From assembly GCF_040120695.1 (NCBI RefSeq), contig NZ_JBEEAC010000010.1, positions 148,948 to 212,947 of the forward strand: a DNA stretch of 64,000 nucleotides. The letters run 5' to 3'. The translations under genes and the position numbers were made by a program. The notes beneath the pieces were generated by a model. That model was not told the DNA's origin and searched no databases. It saw nothing but the letters and a program-made list of their open reading frames with translations. This document shows, piece after piece, positions 24,198 through 33,083 of this stretch (position 1 is the stretch's first letter; every line of letters begins with the position of its first letter). The stretch is from Plantactinospora sp040120695. Its GTDB lineage: Bacteria > Actinomycetota > Actinomycetes > Mycobacteriales > Micromonosporaceae.

Positions 24198-24236
24198 GAC
24201 CGGCAGCCACGCGCCACTAACGTGTGGCTGCCGGTC
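24198..24236. terminator. Convergent bidirectional terminator
   Basis: Perfect 13-bp stem GACCGGCAGCCAC (24198-24210) with GTGGCTGCCGGTC (24224-24236). It lies between the DUF397 gene (plus) and a lipoprotein gene (minus), and its right arm overlaps the lipoprotein stop codon. Confidence 0.75.
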
Positions 24237-24756
24237 AACTGATTTTGAGGGTGAGAACGCCGGTCGCGCCGCCGGACCGGCTGGCCCGTACGGTCCAGCA
24301 GCCGGCGACCGGGAAGTTCCAGCCGGTGCCCCACTCGTCGCCAGGCCTGGTCCAGCTGCTGCCGCCGTGCCCGATCGGTCCCCAGACCGGTTCGATGGTG
24401 GTCCCGCCCGGACCGGTGGCCCGGATGCTGAAGGTGCCGGAGCCGGTCATCCGCCAGACGATCTTCTCTTCCACGCCGCTGCGCAGACTCGGACCGCCGC
24501 GTGGAAAGAGCAGTCCCCAGAAGGAGTTCCCGGTGTCCGCGACGCCCTGCACCTCGGGCAGACCGTCGGCCGATCGGGAGGCGGCCGCGCAGCTGGCGGC
24601 CGGCTCTGCGGCGGGTCCGGTCGTGGTCACCGGGCCGGTCGGGGACGACAACGCCCCGGCGGTCGGTCCGATGGCATCCGGGCCATCCTCGGCGCAGCCG
24701 AGCAGCGGCACCGCCGAGGCCAGCAGGGCCAGCGTCACGAGCAGTCTTCGCACCAT
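24235..24756 (-). CDS. Secreted lipoprotein, uncharacterised
   Basis: 173 aa. Signal MVRRLLVTLALLASAVPLLG then Cys (lipobox LLGC) predicts an outer-face lipoprotein. A Ser/Thr/Pro/Ala linker follows, then a compact domain rich in Trp and Gly (FSIRATGPGGTTIEPVWGP, GSSWTRPGDEWGTGWNFP, AGCWTV). This W-x-RPGDEWGTG pattern is known to me from small extracellular lipoproteins of unknown role; a beta-sandwich is likely. ATG 24756 is chosen because it starts the signal peptide; upstream sequence in frame is Arg-rich and non-secretory. Confidence 0.75.
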   Translation of the reverse strand: MVRRLLVTLALLASAVPLLGCAEDGPDAIGPTAGALSSPTGPVTTTGPAAEPAASCAAASRSADGLPEVQGVADTGNSFWGLLFPRGGPSLRSGVEEKIVWRMTGSGTFSIRATGPGGTTIEPVWGPIGHGGSSWTRPGDEWGTGWNFPVAGCWTVRASRSGGATGVLTLKIS

Positions 24757-24766
24757 GTAGACGAGA

Positions 24767-24795
24767 GCCCGGAAACCACTGTGAGGTTCCCGGGC
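24767..24795 (-). terminator. Hairpin at the 3' end of ABC operon 2
   Basis: 11-bp stem with one A-C mismatch (24767-24777 with 24785-24795), 7-nt loop, 54 bp after the stop of the last operon-2 gene on the minus strand. Confidence 0.55.
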
Positions 24796-24848
24796 CCTCC
24801 GTCCCCGCCGTCCGCACGGCCCGGCCTCGCGTTCGGCGGCCGGTCGGC

Positions 24849-25925
24849 TCAGGAGACGACGTGCTGCCTGAGTTCGGCGAAGTGGCAGGCCGACGGGTGC
24901 GGCTCGACGGCCCGGAGCACGAGCTGCGGCTCCTGGGTGGCGCAGATCTCCTGCGCCTTCCAGCACCGGGTGCGGAACCGGCAGCCCGACGGCGGGTTGG
25001 CCGGCGACGGTACGTCGCCGTCGAGCCGGATGACCTCGCGGTGCGCCCGGGCCTTCGGGTCCGGTACCGGCACGGCCGAGAGCAGCGCCTGGGTGTACGG
25101 GTGGGTCGGCCGCTCGTAGATCTCGTCCTCGGTACCGATCTCCACGATCTTGCCCAGGTACATCACGGCGACCCGGTCGGCGATGTGCCGCACCACCGAC
25201 AGGTCGTGCGCGATGAAGATGTACGACAGCCCCAACTCGTCCTGGAGACTCTCCAGCAGGTTGATCACCTGGGCCTGGATCGACACGTCCAACGCCGAGA
25301 CCGGCTCGTCACAGACGATGATCTCCGGCTTGAGCGCGAGCGCCCGGGCGATCCCGATCCGCTGCCGCTGCCCACCCGAGAACTGGTGCGGATACCGGTT
25401 GATGTGCTCCGGGTTCAACCCGACCAAATCCAGCAACTCCTGCACCCGCTGCCGGCGGGAGCCGCGCGGTGCCGCGTCCGGGTGGATGTCGAAGGGTTCG
25501 CCGATGAGGTCGCCGACGGTCATCCGCGGGTTCAGCGAGGTGTACGGATCCTGCATGACCATCTGCACGTTGCGGCGCATCCGGCGCAGCTCGGCGCCGG
25601 AGAGCTTGAACATGTCCCGGCCCTCCAGGATGGCCCGGCCCGAGGTCGGCGTCTCCAGCCGCATCAGCAGCTTGGCCAGGGTCGACTTGCCGCAGCCGGA
25701 CTCGCCGACGATGCCGAGGGTCTCGCCCCGGTTCAGGTCGAAGCTGACCCCGTCGACCGCCTTGACGGCGCCGATCTGCCGCTTGAACACGATGCCCTGG
25801 GTGATCGGGAAGTGCTTGACGACGTTCTCGACCCGCAGCACGGTCTCGCCGCGCGGCTTGCCGGGTGTCGCCGGCCGGGTGCCGCCGGGGTCGAGCGGTG
25901 GGCGCGTCTGGTCAGAGTCGGCCAT
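24849..25925 (-). CDS. ABC importer ATPase, DppF type (operon 2)
   Basis: 358 aa, last gene of the second peptide-type importer operon. Walker A GESGCGKST, Q-loop MQDPYTSLNPRM, signature FSGGQRQRIGIARAL, Walker B IIVCDEPVSALD, and the C-terminal CRFRTRCWKAQEIC extension. It has a 20-residue Pro/Gly-rich N-terminal tail absent from the operon-1 copy. It overlaps the upstream ATPase gene by 14 bp. Residues from LLDLVG to PVPDP are nearly identical in DNA to operon 1 (8195-8575), while the first 150 residues are clearly diverged. Confidence 0.93.
   Translation of the reverse strand: MADSDQTRPPLDPGGTRPATPGKPRGETVLRVENVVKHFPITQGIVFKRQIGAVKAVDGVSFDLNRGETLGIVGESGCGKSTLAKLLMRLETPTSGRAILEGRDMFKLSGAELRRMRRNVQMVMQDPYTSLNPRMTVGDLIGEPFDIHPDAAPRGSRRQRVQELLDLVGLNPEHINRYPHQFSGGQRQRIGIARALALKPEIIVCDEPVSALDVSIQAQVINLLESLQDELGLSYIFIAHDLSVVRHIADRVAVMYLGKIVEIGTEDEIYERPTHPYTQALLSAVPVPDPKARAHREVIRLDGDVPSPANPPSGCRFRTRCWKAQEICATQEPQLVLRAVEPHPSACHFAELRQHVVS
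25056..25436 (-). repeat. Gene-conversion-like tract, copy 2
   Basis: Partner of 8195-8575, inverted relative to it, 381 bp, about 97% identical by eye. The differences are mostly silent; the encoded peptides differ at one residue (V or T before EDEIYERP). Confidence 0.8.
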
Positions 25926-26958
25926 CGAGGACCTCCTGGGCGAAGTGGCAGGCGCTGGTTCGGCCGTCGCCGAGCGACCGGACGGCCGGCACGACGTCGA
26001 CGCACTCCTGCCGGGCGTACGGGCAGCGCGGGTGGAACGGGCATCCGCTGGGGATGCGCATCAGGTTGGGCGGCAGGCCCCTGATGGTGGTCAGCCGCTG
26101 ACCCTTGAGGTCGAGCCGGGGGATCGACTCCAGCAGACCCTTGGTGTACGGGTGCCCCGGTGCCTCGTACAGTGAGTGCACGTCGGCGTGTTCGACGATC
26201 CGGCCGGCGTACATCACGGCGATCCGGTCGGCCACGTCGGCGACGACCCCGAGGTCGTGGGTGATCAGGATCATCGCCATGTTCAGGTCCCGGCGCAGTT
26301 CGCCGAGCAGGTCCATGATCTGGGCCTGCACCGTCACGTCCAGCGCGGTGGTGGGTTCGTCGGCGATCAGTACCGCCGGGTCCAGCGCCAGCGACATCGC
26401 GATCATGACCCGCTGCCGCATACCGCCGGAGAACTGGTGTGGGTAGTCGCCGACCCGCTGCCGGGCCGCCGGGATCTTGACCAGTTCCATCAGCTCGATC
26501 GCCCGGCGCTTGGCCTGGGCCCGGGACAGTCCCTCACGCAGCCGCAGTACTTCGCCGATCTGCCAGCCGACCGGGAAGACCGGGTTCAGCGCGGAGAGCG
26601 CGTCCTGGAAGATCATCGAGATCTGCTTGCCGCGTACCTTCCGGCGCTCCTCCTCGGGGAGCTTCAGCAGGTCGGTACCGCGGTAGCGGATCTGGCCGGC
26701 CGGAATGACCGCCGGGGGCATGTCCAGGATGCCCATGATCGCCTGGGCGGTCACCGACTTGCCGGAGCCCGACTCGCCCAGTACCGCGAGGGCCTCCCCG
26801 GCGTCCAGGTGGTACGAGACGCCGTTGATCACCTTGGCCACGCCGTCCCGGGTGTGGAACTCGACGAACAGGTTCCGTACCTCGAGCAGGTGCCCGCCGT
26901 CGGCACCGGCGTTCTGCCGGCCGGGCAGCGGGTCGCGTTCGTTCGGATGCACCGCCAT
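25912..26958 (-). CDS. ABC importer ATPase, DppD type (operon 2)
   Basis: 348 aa, same length as its operon-1 paralogue. Walker A GESGSGKS (Cys of the operon-1 copy replaced by Ser), Q-loop MIFQDALSALNPVF, signature FSGGMRQRVMIAMSL, Walker B VLIADEPTTALD, H-loop ITHDLG. Cys-containing C-terminal extension (GCPFHPRCPYARQEC). It starts 4 bp after the permease stop. Confidence 0.93.
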   Translation of the reverse strand: MAVHPNERDPLPGRQNAGADGGHLLEVRNLFVEFHTRDGVAKVINGVSYHLDAGEALAVLGESGSGKSVTAQAIMGILDMPPAVIPAGQIRYRGTDLLKLPEEERRKVRGKQISMIFQDALSALNPVFPVGWQIGEVLRLREGLSRAQAKRRAIELMELVKIPAARQRVGDYPHQFSGGMRQRVMIAMSLALDPAVLIADEPTTALDVTVQAQIMDLLGELRRDLNMAMILITHDLGVVADVADRIAVMYAGRIVEHADVHSLYEAPGHPYTKGLLESIPRLDLKGQRLTTIRGLPPNLMRIPSGCPFHPRCPYARQECVDVVPAVRSLGDGRTSACHFAQEVLDGRL

Positions 26959-26962
26959 GTGA

Positions 26963-27892
26963 TCACCGCAGCTTGGGGTCGAAGGCGTCGCGGATCGCGT
27001 CGCCGAGCATGATGAAGGCCAGTACGGTCAGCGCCAGGAAGGTCGAGGGCACCACCAGGGGGATCGCCGACTCGCGCATGTGTGCCCGGCCGGCGTCGAT
27101 GTCGATTCCCCAGGAGATGGTCGGAGCCCGCAGGCCGATGCCGAGGAACGAGAGGGTCGCCTCGGCGGCGATGAAAGAGCCGAGCGCGATGGTCAGCACC
27201 ACGATCACCGGGGCCAGCGAGTTGGGCAGGATGTGCCGCCACATGGTCCGGCCGTTGCCGGCGCCGAGCATTCGGGCCGCCGCCACGTAGTCCTGCTGCT
27301 TGGCGCTGATCACCGAGGACCGGATCACCCGGGCGGCGGTGGTCCAGCCGAGGATCGCGAGTACGAAGATCACTGCCATGATCCGGATGTTCGGGTTGTC
27401 GCTGCTGATCCGCTTCAGCATCACGATCGCGGCGAGCAGCAGCGGTACGCCGAGGACCACGTCGACGATCCGGGACAGTGCCGCGTCGATCCATCGGCCG
27501 AAGTAGCCGGCGAGCATGCCGACGGTGATCGCGATCAGCCCGGTGACCAGCGCCGAGAACGCGCCGACCAGCAGGGACGCCCGGGCGCCGTAGACGGCGC
27601 GGGCGTAGGTGTCGCAGCCCTGGAAGTCGTACCCGAAGGGGGCGCCGCCGCCGGGGCCGGCGTGCTGCCGGGCCAGCGTGCAGTCGTGCGGGTCGTTCGT
27701 GGTGAACAGGCCGGGGAAGGCCGCCATCGTGGTGACCAGCAGGACCAGTACCAGCGAGATCCAGAAGATCGGGTTGCCGCGCAGGTCGCGCCAGGCGTCG
27801 CCGGCCAGGCTGCGCGGCCGGGCCGCAGCGTCGCCCGACCCGGCCCTGCCACCGGACGACCCGGCCGCGGCGACGGTCTCCAACTCACTCAT
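26963..27892 (-). CDS. ABC importer permease, DppC type (operon 2)
   Basis: 309 aa pore subunit. N-terminal soluble tail with SLAGDAWRDLRGNPIFW, OppC-type first helix, periplasmic loop with Cys pair (DCTLARQ, GCDTYARA), coupling loop KQQDYVAAARMLGAGNGRTM, and end MLGDAIRDAFDPKLR. Operon order is permease-permease-ATPase-ATPase as in operon 1. Only a weak GAGGG precedes the ATG. Confidence 0.92.
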   Translation of the reverse strand: MSELETVAAAGSSGGRAGSGDAAARPRSLAGDAWRDLRGNPIFWISLVLVLLVTTMAAFPGLFTTNDPHDCTLARQHAGPGGGAPFGYDFQGCDTYARAVYGARASLLVGAFSALVTGLIAITVGMLAGYFGRWIDAALSRIVDVVLGVPLLLAAIVMLKRISSDNPNIRIMAVIFVLAILGWTTAARVIRSSVISAKQQDYVAAARMLGAGNGRTMWRHILPNSLAPVIVVLTIALGSFIAAEATLSFLGIGLRAPTISWGIDIDAGRAHMRESAIPLVVPSTFLALTVLAFIMLGDAIRDAFDPKLR

Positions 27893-27905
27893 GCCTGTAG
27901 GTCCC

Positions 27906-28844
27906 TCACTCGTACCGGATGCGGGGGTCGAGGACGGCGTAGAGGACGTCCACCACGAGGTTCGACACCAGATAGACCACGACCAGCACGCTGACCAGGC
28001 CGACCACCAGGGGGCCGTCCTCGGTCCTGATGCCGCGGAAGAGGTTGAACCCGACGCCCGGGATGTTGAAGACGCCCTCGGTGATGATCGCGCCGCTCAT
28101 CAGGTTGCCGAGTTCGACGCCGAGGAAGGTGATCACTGGGATCAGCGAGTTCCGCAGCACGTGCACGCTGACGATGCGGCGGGTCGGCAGGCCCTTGGCC
28201 TTCGCGGTCCGGACGTAGTCGGAGCGGAGGTTCTCGGCGACCGAGGTCCGGGTCAGCCGCAGCGCGGTGGCCAGCGAGAGGGAGCCGAGCACGATGCCGG
28301 GAAGCAGCAGGGCGTGGAAGCTGGGGTCGGCGCCGGCGGTCGGCGGGAAGAGCGGCAGCTTGACGCCGAGGAAGTACTGGGCGAGCGGCGCCAGCACGAT
28401 GGTGGGGATGCCAAGGACCAGCAGGGTCAGCGCCAGGGTGGCGTTGTCGAAGACGCCGCCCCGGCGGAGCCCGGCGACGACTCCGGCGGTGACCCCGACC
28501 AGGATCGCCACCAGCAGCCCGATGACCGCGAGCTTCACGGTGACCGGCCAGGCCTGGGCGAGCATGTCGGTGATCTTCCGGCCGGTGAGCGAGTCGCCGA
28601 GGTCGCCGCGGAGCAGGTTGCCGACGTAGTCGAAGTAGCGGTAGAAGAACCCGCCGACCCCGGTCTGGTCGAGGTGGAACTTCTCGGTCAGGTACGCCCG
28701 CTGCGCCTCGCTGACCGGGCGCTCCCCGGCGAGTGCCTGGATGGGATCACCCTGTCCGGCGAACATCAGCGCGTACACGATCAGAGTGGTCCCGAAGAAG
28801 GCCAGGACCATCTGAAGCAGGCGACGCACGATGTAGCGGAACAT
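27906..28844 (-). CDS. ABC importer permease, DppB type (operon 2)
   Basis: 312 aa pore subunit opening with MFRYIVRRLLQMVLAFFGTT and ending LYAVLDPRIRYE, with coupling loop AENLRSDYVRTAKAKGL. GGAGAAGG lies a few bases before the ATG. A 144-bp spacer with tandem repeats and a 15-bp hairpin separates it from the binding-protein gene upstream. Unlike operon 1, there is no 81-bp repeat between the two permease genes. Confidence 0.93.
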   Translation of the reverse strand: MFRYIVRRLLQMVLAFFGTTLIVYALMFAGQGDPIQALAGERPVSEAQRAYLTEKFHLDQTGVGGFFYRYFDYVGNLLRGDLGDSLTGRKITDMLAQAWPVTVKLAVIGLLVAILVGVTAGVVAGLRRGGVFDNATLALTLLVLGIPTIVLAPLAQYFLGVKLPLFPPTAGADPSFHALLLPGIVLGSLSLATALRLTRTSVAENLRSDYVRTAKAKGLPTRRIVSVHVLRNSLIPVITFLGVELGNLMSGAIITEGVFNIPGVGFNLFRGIRTEDGPLVVGLVSVLVVVYLVSNLVVDVLYAVLDPRIRYE

Positions 28845-28881
28845 CCTTGCCTTCTCCGTGAGGTGAGGTGGCTGGGGGGCG

Positions 28882-28973
28882 GTGCGCGGGAAGCGGTCCG
28901 GTGCGCGGGAAGCGCCGCGCGGTCGGAACGCGGGAAGCGGTCCGGGCCACCCGATTACCGGGTGGCCCGGACC
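28882..28973 (-). promoter_or_regulatory. Repeat plus long hairpin between binding protein and permease genes (operon 2)
   Basis: Three degenerate 19-bp copies of a GCGCGGGAAGCGGTCCG unit (28882-28944) abut a perfect 15-bp stem (28939-28953 with 28959-28973) with a 5-nt loop. It takes the same place as the hairpin at 4521-4574 in operon 1 although the sequences differ, which supports a conserved processing or attenuation role. Confidence 0.7.
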
Positions 28974-28988
28974 GGCCTGTCGGTCAGC

Positions 28989-30620
28989 TCAGCTGACGAC
29001 CTCGATCTTGGTCATGTCGACGACCTGGAAGAGGTCGACCTCGACGTTCTTGACCCGGGACGAGTGCGCGTAGACGTTCTGGCCGAACCGGAGCGGGATC
29101 ACCGGCATCTCGGCGGCCAGGATCTCTTCGGCCTGCTGGTACTTCTTGACCGCCTCGTCCGCGGTCGCGGCGGCCGTGCCCTCCTGCACCAGGCGGTCGA
29201 AGTCGGGGTTGCTGTACCCGTAGTAGTTCGACGAGCCGTTGGTGGTGAACAGCGGGCCGAGGTAGTTCTCCATCGACGGGTAGTCCATCAGCCAGCCCAG
29301 CCGGATCAGGCCGACCGGCTGCTTCTTCTCCACCTTGGTCAGCAGGTCGGAGAACTTCGGCTCGGCCGTACCGACGCAGTCGACGCCCAGGTTGGCCTTG
29401 AGCTGGTTGCAGGTGGCGTCGACCCAGTCCTTGTGCCCGCCGTCACCGTTGTAGGTGATCTTCAGCTCGGCGGGTCCACCGGCGGCCTGGTAGAGCTCCT
29501 TGGCCTTGGCCGGGTTGAACTCGCAGGCCTCGCCGCAGGTGTCGTCGCGGTAGCCGGAAACCACCGGGGAGACGAACGAGCGCGCCGAGATCTGCGACTC
29601 CTTGAAGATCGACTTGCTGATCTCGTCCCGGTCGATCGCCATGGAGATCGCCTTGCGCACGTCCGGCCTGCTGAACTCCTCCTGGAACGTGGGGAACGCC
29701 ACGAACTGGAAGGCCGAGGCGGGGCTCTGCTGGAACCGGTCGCCCAGGTCCGTCGGCGCCGTGCTCAGGCTCTCGGTCGGGACGGTCACGTTCACGTCGA
29801 GGTTGTCCGAGAGCACGTCCGCGTACGCCGCGGTGAGCTGCTGGTAGATCCGGAACTCGGCACCGGCGATCTTCGGCTTCTCGCCCGGGTACGCGTCGTA
29901 GCGCTCGACCTCGACCTTGGCGTCGTGCTGCCAGGTGCCCTTCATCTTGAAGGGGCCGTTACCGATCGGGGCGTCCTCGAAGTCGTCCTTGATCACTCCG
30001 GGTGCCGAGAAGGCGGCCGCCGGCAGCGGGTAGAACGCGGTGTAGCCGAGCACGGTCTTGAACTCGGCGTACGGCTTGGCCAGCGTCACCGTGAAGCTGA
30101 GGTCGTCGACCTTCTTCAGCCCGCTCATGGTGGTGGCCTTCGGCTCCGGCGCCTTCTGCGGGCCGTCGCCGTCCGGGTCCACCGACTGGAGGTCGTCGTA
30201 GCCGGCGATCTTCTCGAAGAAGTAGCTGTTGCCCTGGCCGTTCGGCGCGTAGGCGCCGTAGTTCCAGGCGTTGATGTAGCTGTCGGAGGTCACCTTCTCG
30301 CCGTTGTGGAAGGTGTAGCCGTCCTTCAGCTTGATCGTCCAGGTCACGTTGTCGGTCGAGTCCACGGACTCCGCGGCGACCTCGAACGGCCTGTTCTGCT
30401 CGTCGTAGCCGACCAGCGGGGTGAACAGGGCCGAGAGCACCTGGTTACCGCTCGACTCGTTGGTGTTGGTGGGAATCAGGTGCTGCGGTTCCGCGATCTG
30501 GATCGAAACCGTCGCATTCGGGTCGCTCTCCCCCGAGTCCCCGCCCCCACCACAGGCCGCGAGGCCGAGGGTCGCGGCAAGGGGGATGGCGGTCCAGGCA
30601 GCGAGCCTACGAACCTGCAT
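28989..30620 (-). CDS. ABC importer substrate-binding lipoprotein (SBP_bac_5, operon 2)
   Basis: 543 aa, the same length as the operon-1 protein and colinear with it. Signal MQVRRLAAWTAIPLAATLGL with lipobox LAAC (Cys23). Shared family segments include KDGYTFHNGEKVTSDSYINA, GNGPFKMKGTW and GSSNYYGYSNPDFDRL. Conserved cysteines (DDTCGEACEF; ATCNQLKANLGVDC) occur in both paralogues and are likely disulfides. GAGGAGG lies 5 bases before the ATG at 30620. The two proteins are clearly diverged, so substrate preference may differ; a peptide-type ligand is inferred from the family only. Confidence 0.93.
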   Translation of the reverse strand: MQVRRLAAWTAIPLAATLGLAACGGGGDSGESDPNATVSIQIAEPQHLIPTNTNESSGNQVLSALFTPLVGYDEQNRPFEVAAESVDSTDNVTWTIKLKDGYTFHNGEKVTSDSYINAWNYGAYAPNGQGNSYFFEKIAGYDDLQSVDPDGDGPQKAPEPKATTMSGLKKVDDLSFTVTLAKPYAEFKTVLGYTAFYPLPAAAFSAPGVIKDDFEDAPIGNGPFKMKGTWQHDAKVEVERYDAYPGEKPKIAGAEFRIYQQLTAAYADVLSDNLDVNVTVPTESLSTAPTDLGDRFQQSPASAFQFVAFPTFQEEFSRPDVRKAISMAIDRDEISKSIFKESQISARSFVSPVVSGYRDDTCGEACEFNPAKAKELYQAAGGPAELKITYNGDGGHKDWVDATCNQLKANLGVDCVGTAEPKFSDLLTKVEKKQPVGLIRLGWLMDYPSMENYLGPLFTTNGSSNYYGYSNPDFDRLVQEGTAAATADEAVKKYQQAEEILAAEMPVIPLRFGQNVYAHSSRVKNVEVDLFQVVDMTKIEVVS

Positions 30621-31094
30621 TGAGCCTCCTCGTCTCCTTACGCTGAGCAGTCGCCACCACACAGAGGTAACGCTGTGCAACGCTCGGCAAAGGTAGGTCG
30701 AGGCAGGACGCCTGGCCAAACTAGATGGTTACGGGTCAGTAACACAAGGCCGGGGCAGGACTTGCGGACGTCCACTCTGAGCTGCTATTGCAGCTCCACG
30801 GCAGGTGTCGGATGAATTCGGTTTGCCAGCGCAGGAGGGGGCAAACCGGGCGGATGATCGGCATCCGGTCGCGGGCGTCCGACTCAGGAGTTCGTCCGGA
30901 TTCACCCGGATGGGGTCTTCCATAATGTGGACAACTCCACAAAATCTCACTGAGCGTGACTAACAACACGGTTACTTATAGTAAGAATCTGGTGCCGGCC
31001 ACGCGGCCGACCGGATGTTGGCCGAGTGACCGATCCCGGTACCGACCGGCCGGGTGCCGGCTCGGCCGGGCGTACCGCGTGAGACGATCTGCCT
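30621..31094. other. Divergent intergenic region, operon 2 / folD
   Basis: 474 bp with no supportable gene. It must hold promoters in both directions. On the plus side a 13-bp palindrome TTACTTATAGTAA (30972-30984) contains a TATAGT hexamer (30977-30982) about 110 bp before folD. This may be a -10 with an overlapping operator; no good -35 is spaced correctly. A cluster of CGGATG/CATCCG words near 30850-30910 has no clear meaning. Confidence 0.5.
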
Positions 31095-31976
31095 GTGACG
31101 GCCACCCTTCTCGACGGCAAAGCAACCGCGGCACGCATCAAGGACGAACTCCGCGACCGGGTCAAGGCGCTGGCCGAGCGGGGCGTCGTGCCCGGGCTGG
31201 GCACGGTGCTGGTCGGCGAGGATCCCGGCTCCCAGGCGTACGTCAACGGCAAGCACCGGGACTGTGCCGAGGTGGGCATCGCCTCGATCCGCCGCGAACT
31301 GCCGGCCGACGCCACCCAGGAGCAGGTCGACGCCACGATCGCCGAGCTGAACGCCGACCCGGCCTGCCACGGCTACATCGTGCAGCTCCCGCTCCCGGTC
31401 CAGCTGGACACCCAGCGGGTGTTGGAGATGATCGACCCGGACAAGGACGCCGACGGGCTGCACCCGGTCAACCTGGGCCGGCTGGTGCTCGGCTACCCCG
31501 GTCCGCTGCCCTGCACCCCGCGCGGCATCGTCGAGCTGCTCCGTCGGCACGACGTACCGCTGCGCGGCGCCGAGGTGGCGGTGGTCGGCCGGGGCAACAC
31601 GGTCGGCCGGCCGCTCGGGCTGCTGCTGACCCGGCGCAGCGAGAACGCCACCGTGACGCTCTGCCACACCGGCACCCTCGACCTGGCCGCGCACACCCGG
31701 GCCGCCGACATCGTGATCGTGGCGGCCGGGGTGCCGGGCCTGCTCACCGCCGACATGGTCCGGCCGGGCGCGGTGGTGGTCGACGTCGGCATCACCCGGG
31801 TGCTCGGTGCGGACGGCAAGGGCCGCTACACCGGCGACGTCGGGCCCGAGGTCGCCGAGGTGGCCGGCAAGGTGGTGCCGATGCCCGGCGGAGTCGGCCC
31901 GATGACCCGGGCGATGTTGCTGACCAATGTGGTGGAGCGGGCCGAGGCCGGGCTGGAGCCAACCGAGCAGGGCTGA
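31095..31976 (+). CDS. folD: Bifunctional methylene-THF dehydrogenase / methenyl-THF cyclohydrolase
   Basis: 293 aa, NADP-dependent C1-folate enzyme that supplies 10-formyl-THF, the co-substrate of PurN and PurH. N-terminal catalytic domain with SQAYVNGKHRDCAEVGI (catalytic Lys region) and QLPLPVQLD. Second signature PCTPRGIVELL, then a Rossmann NADP site (VVGRGNTVGRPLGLLLTRR). C-terminal DVGITRV and PMPGGVGPMTRAMLLTN. The GTG start matches the conserved TATLLDGKATA beginning. Confidence 0.95.
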   Translation: MTATLLDGKATAARIKDELRDRVKALAERGVVPGLGTVLVGEDPGSQAYVNGKHRDCAEVGIASIRRELPADATQEQVDATIAELNADPACHGYIVQLPLPVQLDTQRVLEMIDPDKDADGLHPVNLGRLVLGYPGPLPCTPRGIVELLRRHDVPLRGAEVAVVGRGNTVGRPLGLLLTRRSENATVTLCHTGTLDLAAHTRAADIVIVAAGVPGLLTADMVRPGAVVVDVGITRVLGADGKGRYTGDVGPEVAEVAGKVVPMPGGVGPMTRAMLLTNVVERAEAGLEPTEQG

Positions 31977-32079
31977 CGGGCGCCGGCCCGGGCGGCCTCC
32001 GGCGGTGGCGCTCGCCGACGGACGCGGATGTGAGCGACGGCAGGCAATTCCGCCCCTGACCAAAACCGAACACTCCTGA

Positions 32080-32114
32080 CTGATACCGTCCGGAAATAAC
32101 CAGACGGGTATCAG
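32080..32114 (+). promoter_or_regulatory. Hairpin immediately upstream of the mdh ribosome site
   Basis: CTGATACCGTC (32080-32090) pairs with GACGGGTATCAG (32103-32114), one bulged base, 12-nt loop. The GGAG ribosome site of mdh starts directly after it. It could be a palindromic operator or an mRNA structure that affects mdh translation. Confidence 0.45.
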
Positions 32115-32128
32115 GGAGTGGGACGACC

Positions 32129-33079
32129 ATGGGCAAAAAGGTCACCGTAGTCGGTGCCGGCTTCTACGGCTCGACGACCGCGCAGCGCCTGGCGGAGTAC
32201 GACGTCTTCGACACGGTGGTGATCACCGACATCATCGAGGGCAAGCCCGAGGGCATCGCGCTGGACCTCAACCAGTCGCGCCCGGTCGAGGGCTTCGAGA
32301 CCAAGGTCGTCGGCGTGACGACCGGGAAGGGCGGCGAGGGCTACGAGGCGATCGAGGGCTCCGACGTCGTCGTGATCACCGCCGGGCTGCCCCGCAAGCC
32401 GGGCATGAGCCGGATGGACCTGCTGGAGACCAACGCCCGGATCGTCCGCCAGGTCGCCGAGAACGTTGCCAAGTACGCCCCGAACGCCGTCGTCATCGTC
32501 GTCTCCAACCCGCTGGACGAGATGACCGCGCTGGCCCAGATCGCCACCCAGTTCCCGCGCAACCGGGTACTCGGCCAGGCCGGCATGCTCGACACCGCCC
32601 GGTTCACCAACTTCGTCGCCGAGGCGCTCGGCGTCAAGATCGGCTCGGTCCGTACTCTCACCCTCGGCTCGCACGGCGACACCATGGTGCCGGTGCCGTC
32701 CCGCAGCACCGTCGACGGCAAGCCGCTGCGCGACGTGATGCCGGCGGAGCAGATCGAGGAGCTGGTGGTACGCACCCGCAACGGCGGGGCCGAGGTGGTC
32801 GCGCTGCTCAAGACCGGTTCGGCGTACTACGCGCCGTCGGCCGCCGCCGCCCGGATGGCCCGGGCCGTGGCGACCGACTCCGGCGAGGTCCTGCCGGTCT
32901 GTGCCTGGGTCGACGGGCAGTTCGGCATCTCCGGGGTCTACCTGGGTGTGGAGGCGGAGATCGGCCGGGAGGGCGTACGCCGCGTCGTGGAGACGCCGCT
33001 GGACGCCGACGAGATCGCCAGTCTGAAGGCCGCTGCCGAGGCGGTCCGGGCCAAGCAGGCCGACGTCGCCAACATGTGA
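32129..33079 (+). CDS. mdh: Malate dehydrogenase (LDH-like type)
   Basis: 316 aa, NAD-dependent oxidation of malate to oxaloacetate. Rossmann GAGFYGST at the N-terminus, then the mobile-loop motif PRKPGMSRMDLL. Its first Arg (R in PRKPG) marks malate rather than lactate, which would have Gln. Asn of SNPLDEMT, catalytic Asp-His relay (LDTARF, GSHGD). This is the LDH-like MDH3 type rather than the mycobacterial MDH. GGAG 11 bases before the ATG. It ends in a strong terminator and converges on an MBL gene. Confidence 0.93.
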   Translation: MGKKVTVVGAGFYGSTTAQRLAEYDVFDTVVITDIIEGKPEGIALDLNQSRPVEGFETKVVGVTTGKGGEGYEAIEGSDVVVITAGLPRKPGMSRMDLLETNARIVRQVAENVAKYAPNAVVIVVSNPLDEMTALAQIATQFPRNRVLGQAGMLDTARFTNFVAEALGVKIGSVRTLTLGSHGDTMVPVPSRSTVDGKPLRDVMPAEQIEELVVRTRNGGAEVVALLKTGSAYYAPSAAAARMARAVATDSGEVLPVCAWVDGQFGISGVYLGVEAEIGREGVRRVVETPLDADEIASLKAAAEAVRAKQADVANM

Positions 33080-33083
33080 GTCG

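Noticed and set aside
24235..24966. Extended 243-codon version of the secreted lipoprotein
   Set aside because: The extra upstream residues are Arg-rich, antisense to the ABC ATPase gene, and would bury the signal peptide.
27609..30623. 1004-codon plus-strand open frame across operon 2
   Set aside because: Spans two minus-strand genes and their spacer in antisense; low-complexity composition; no ribosome site or domain.
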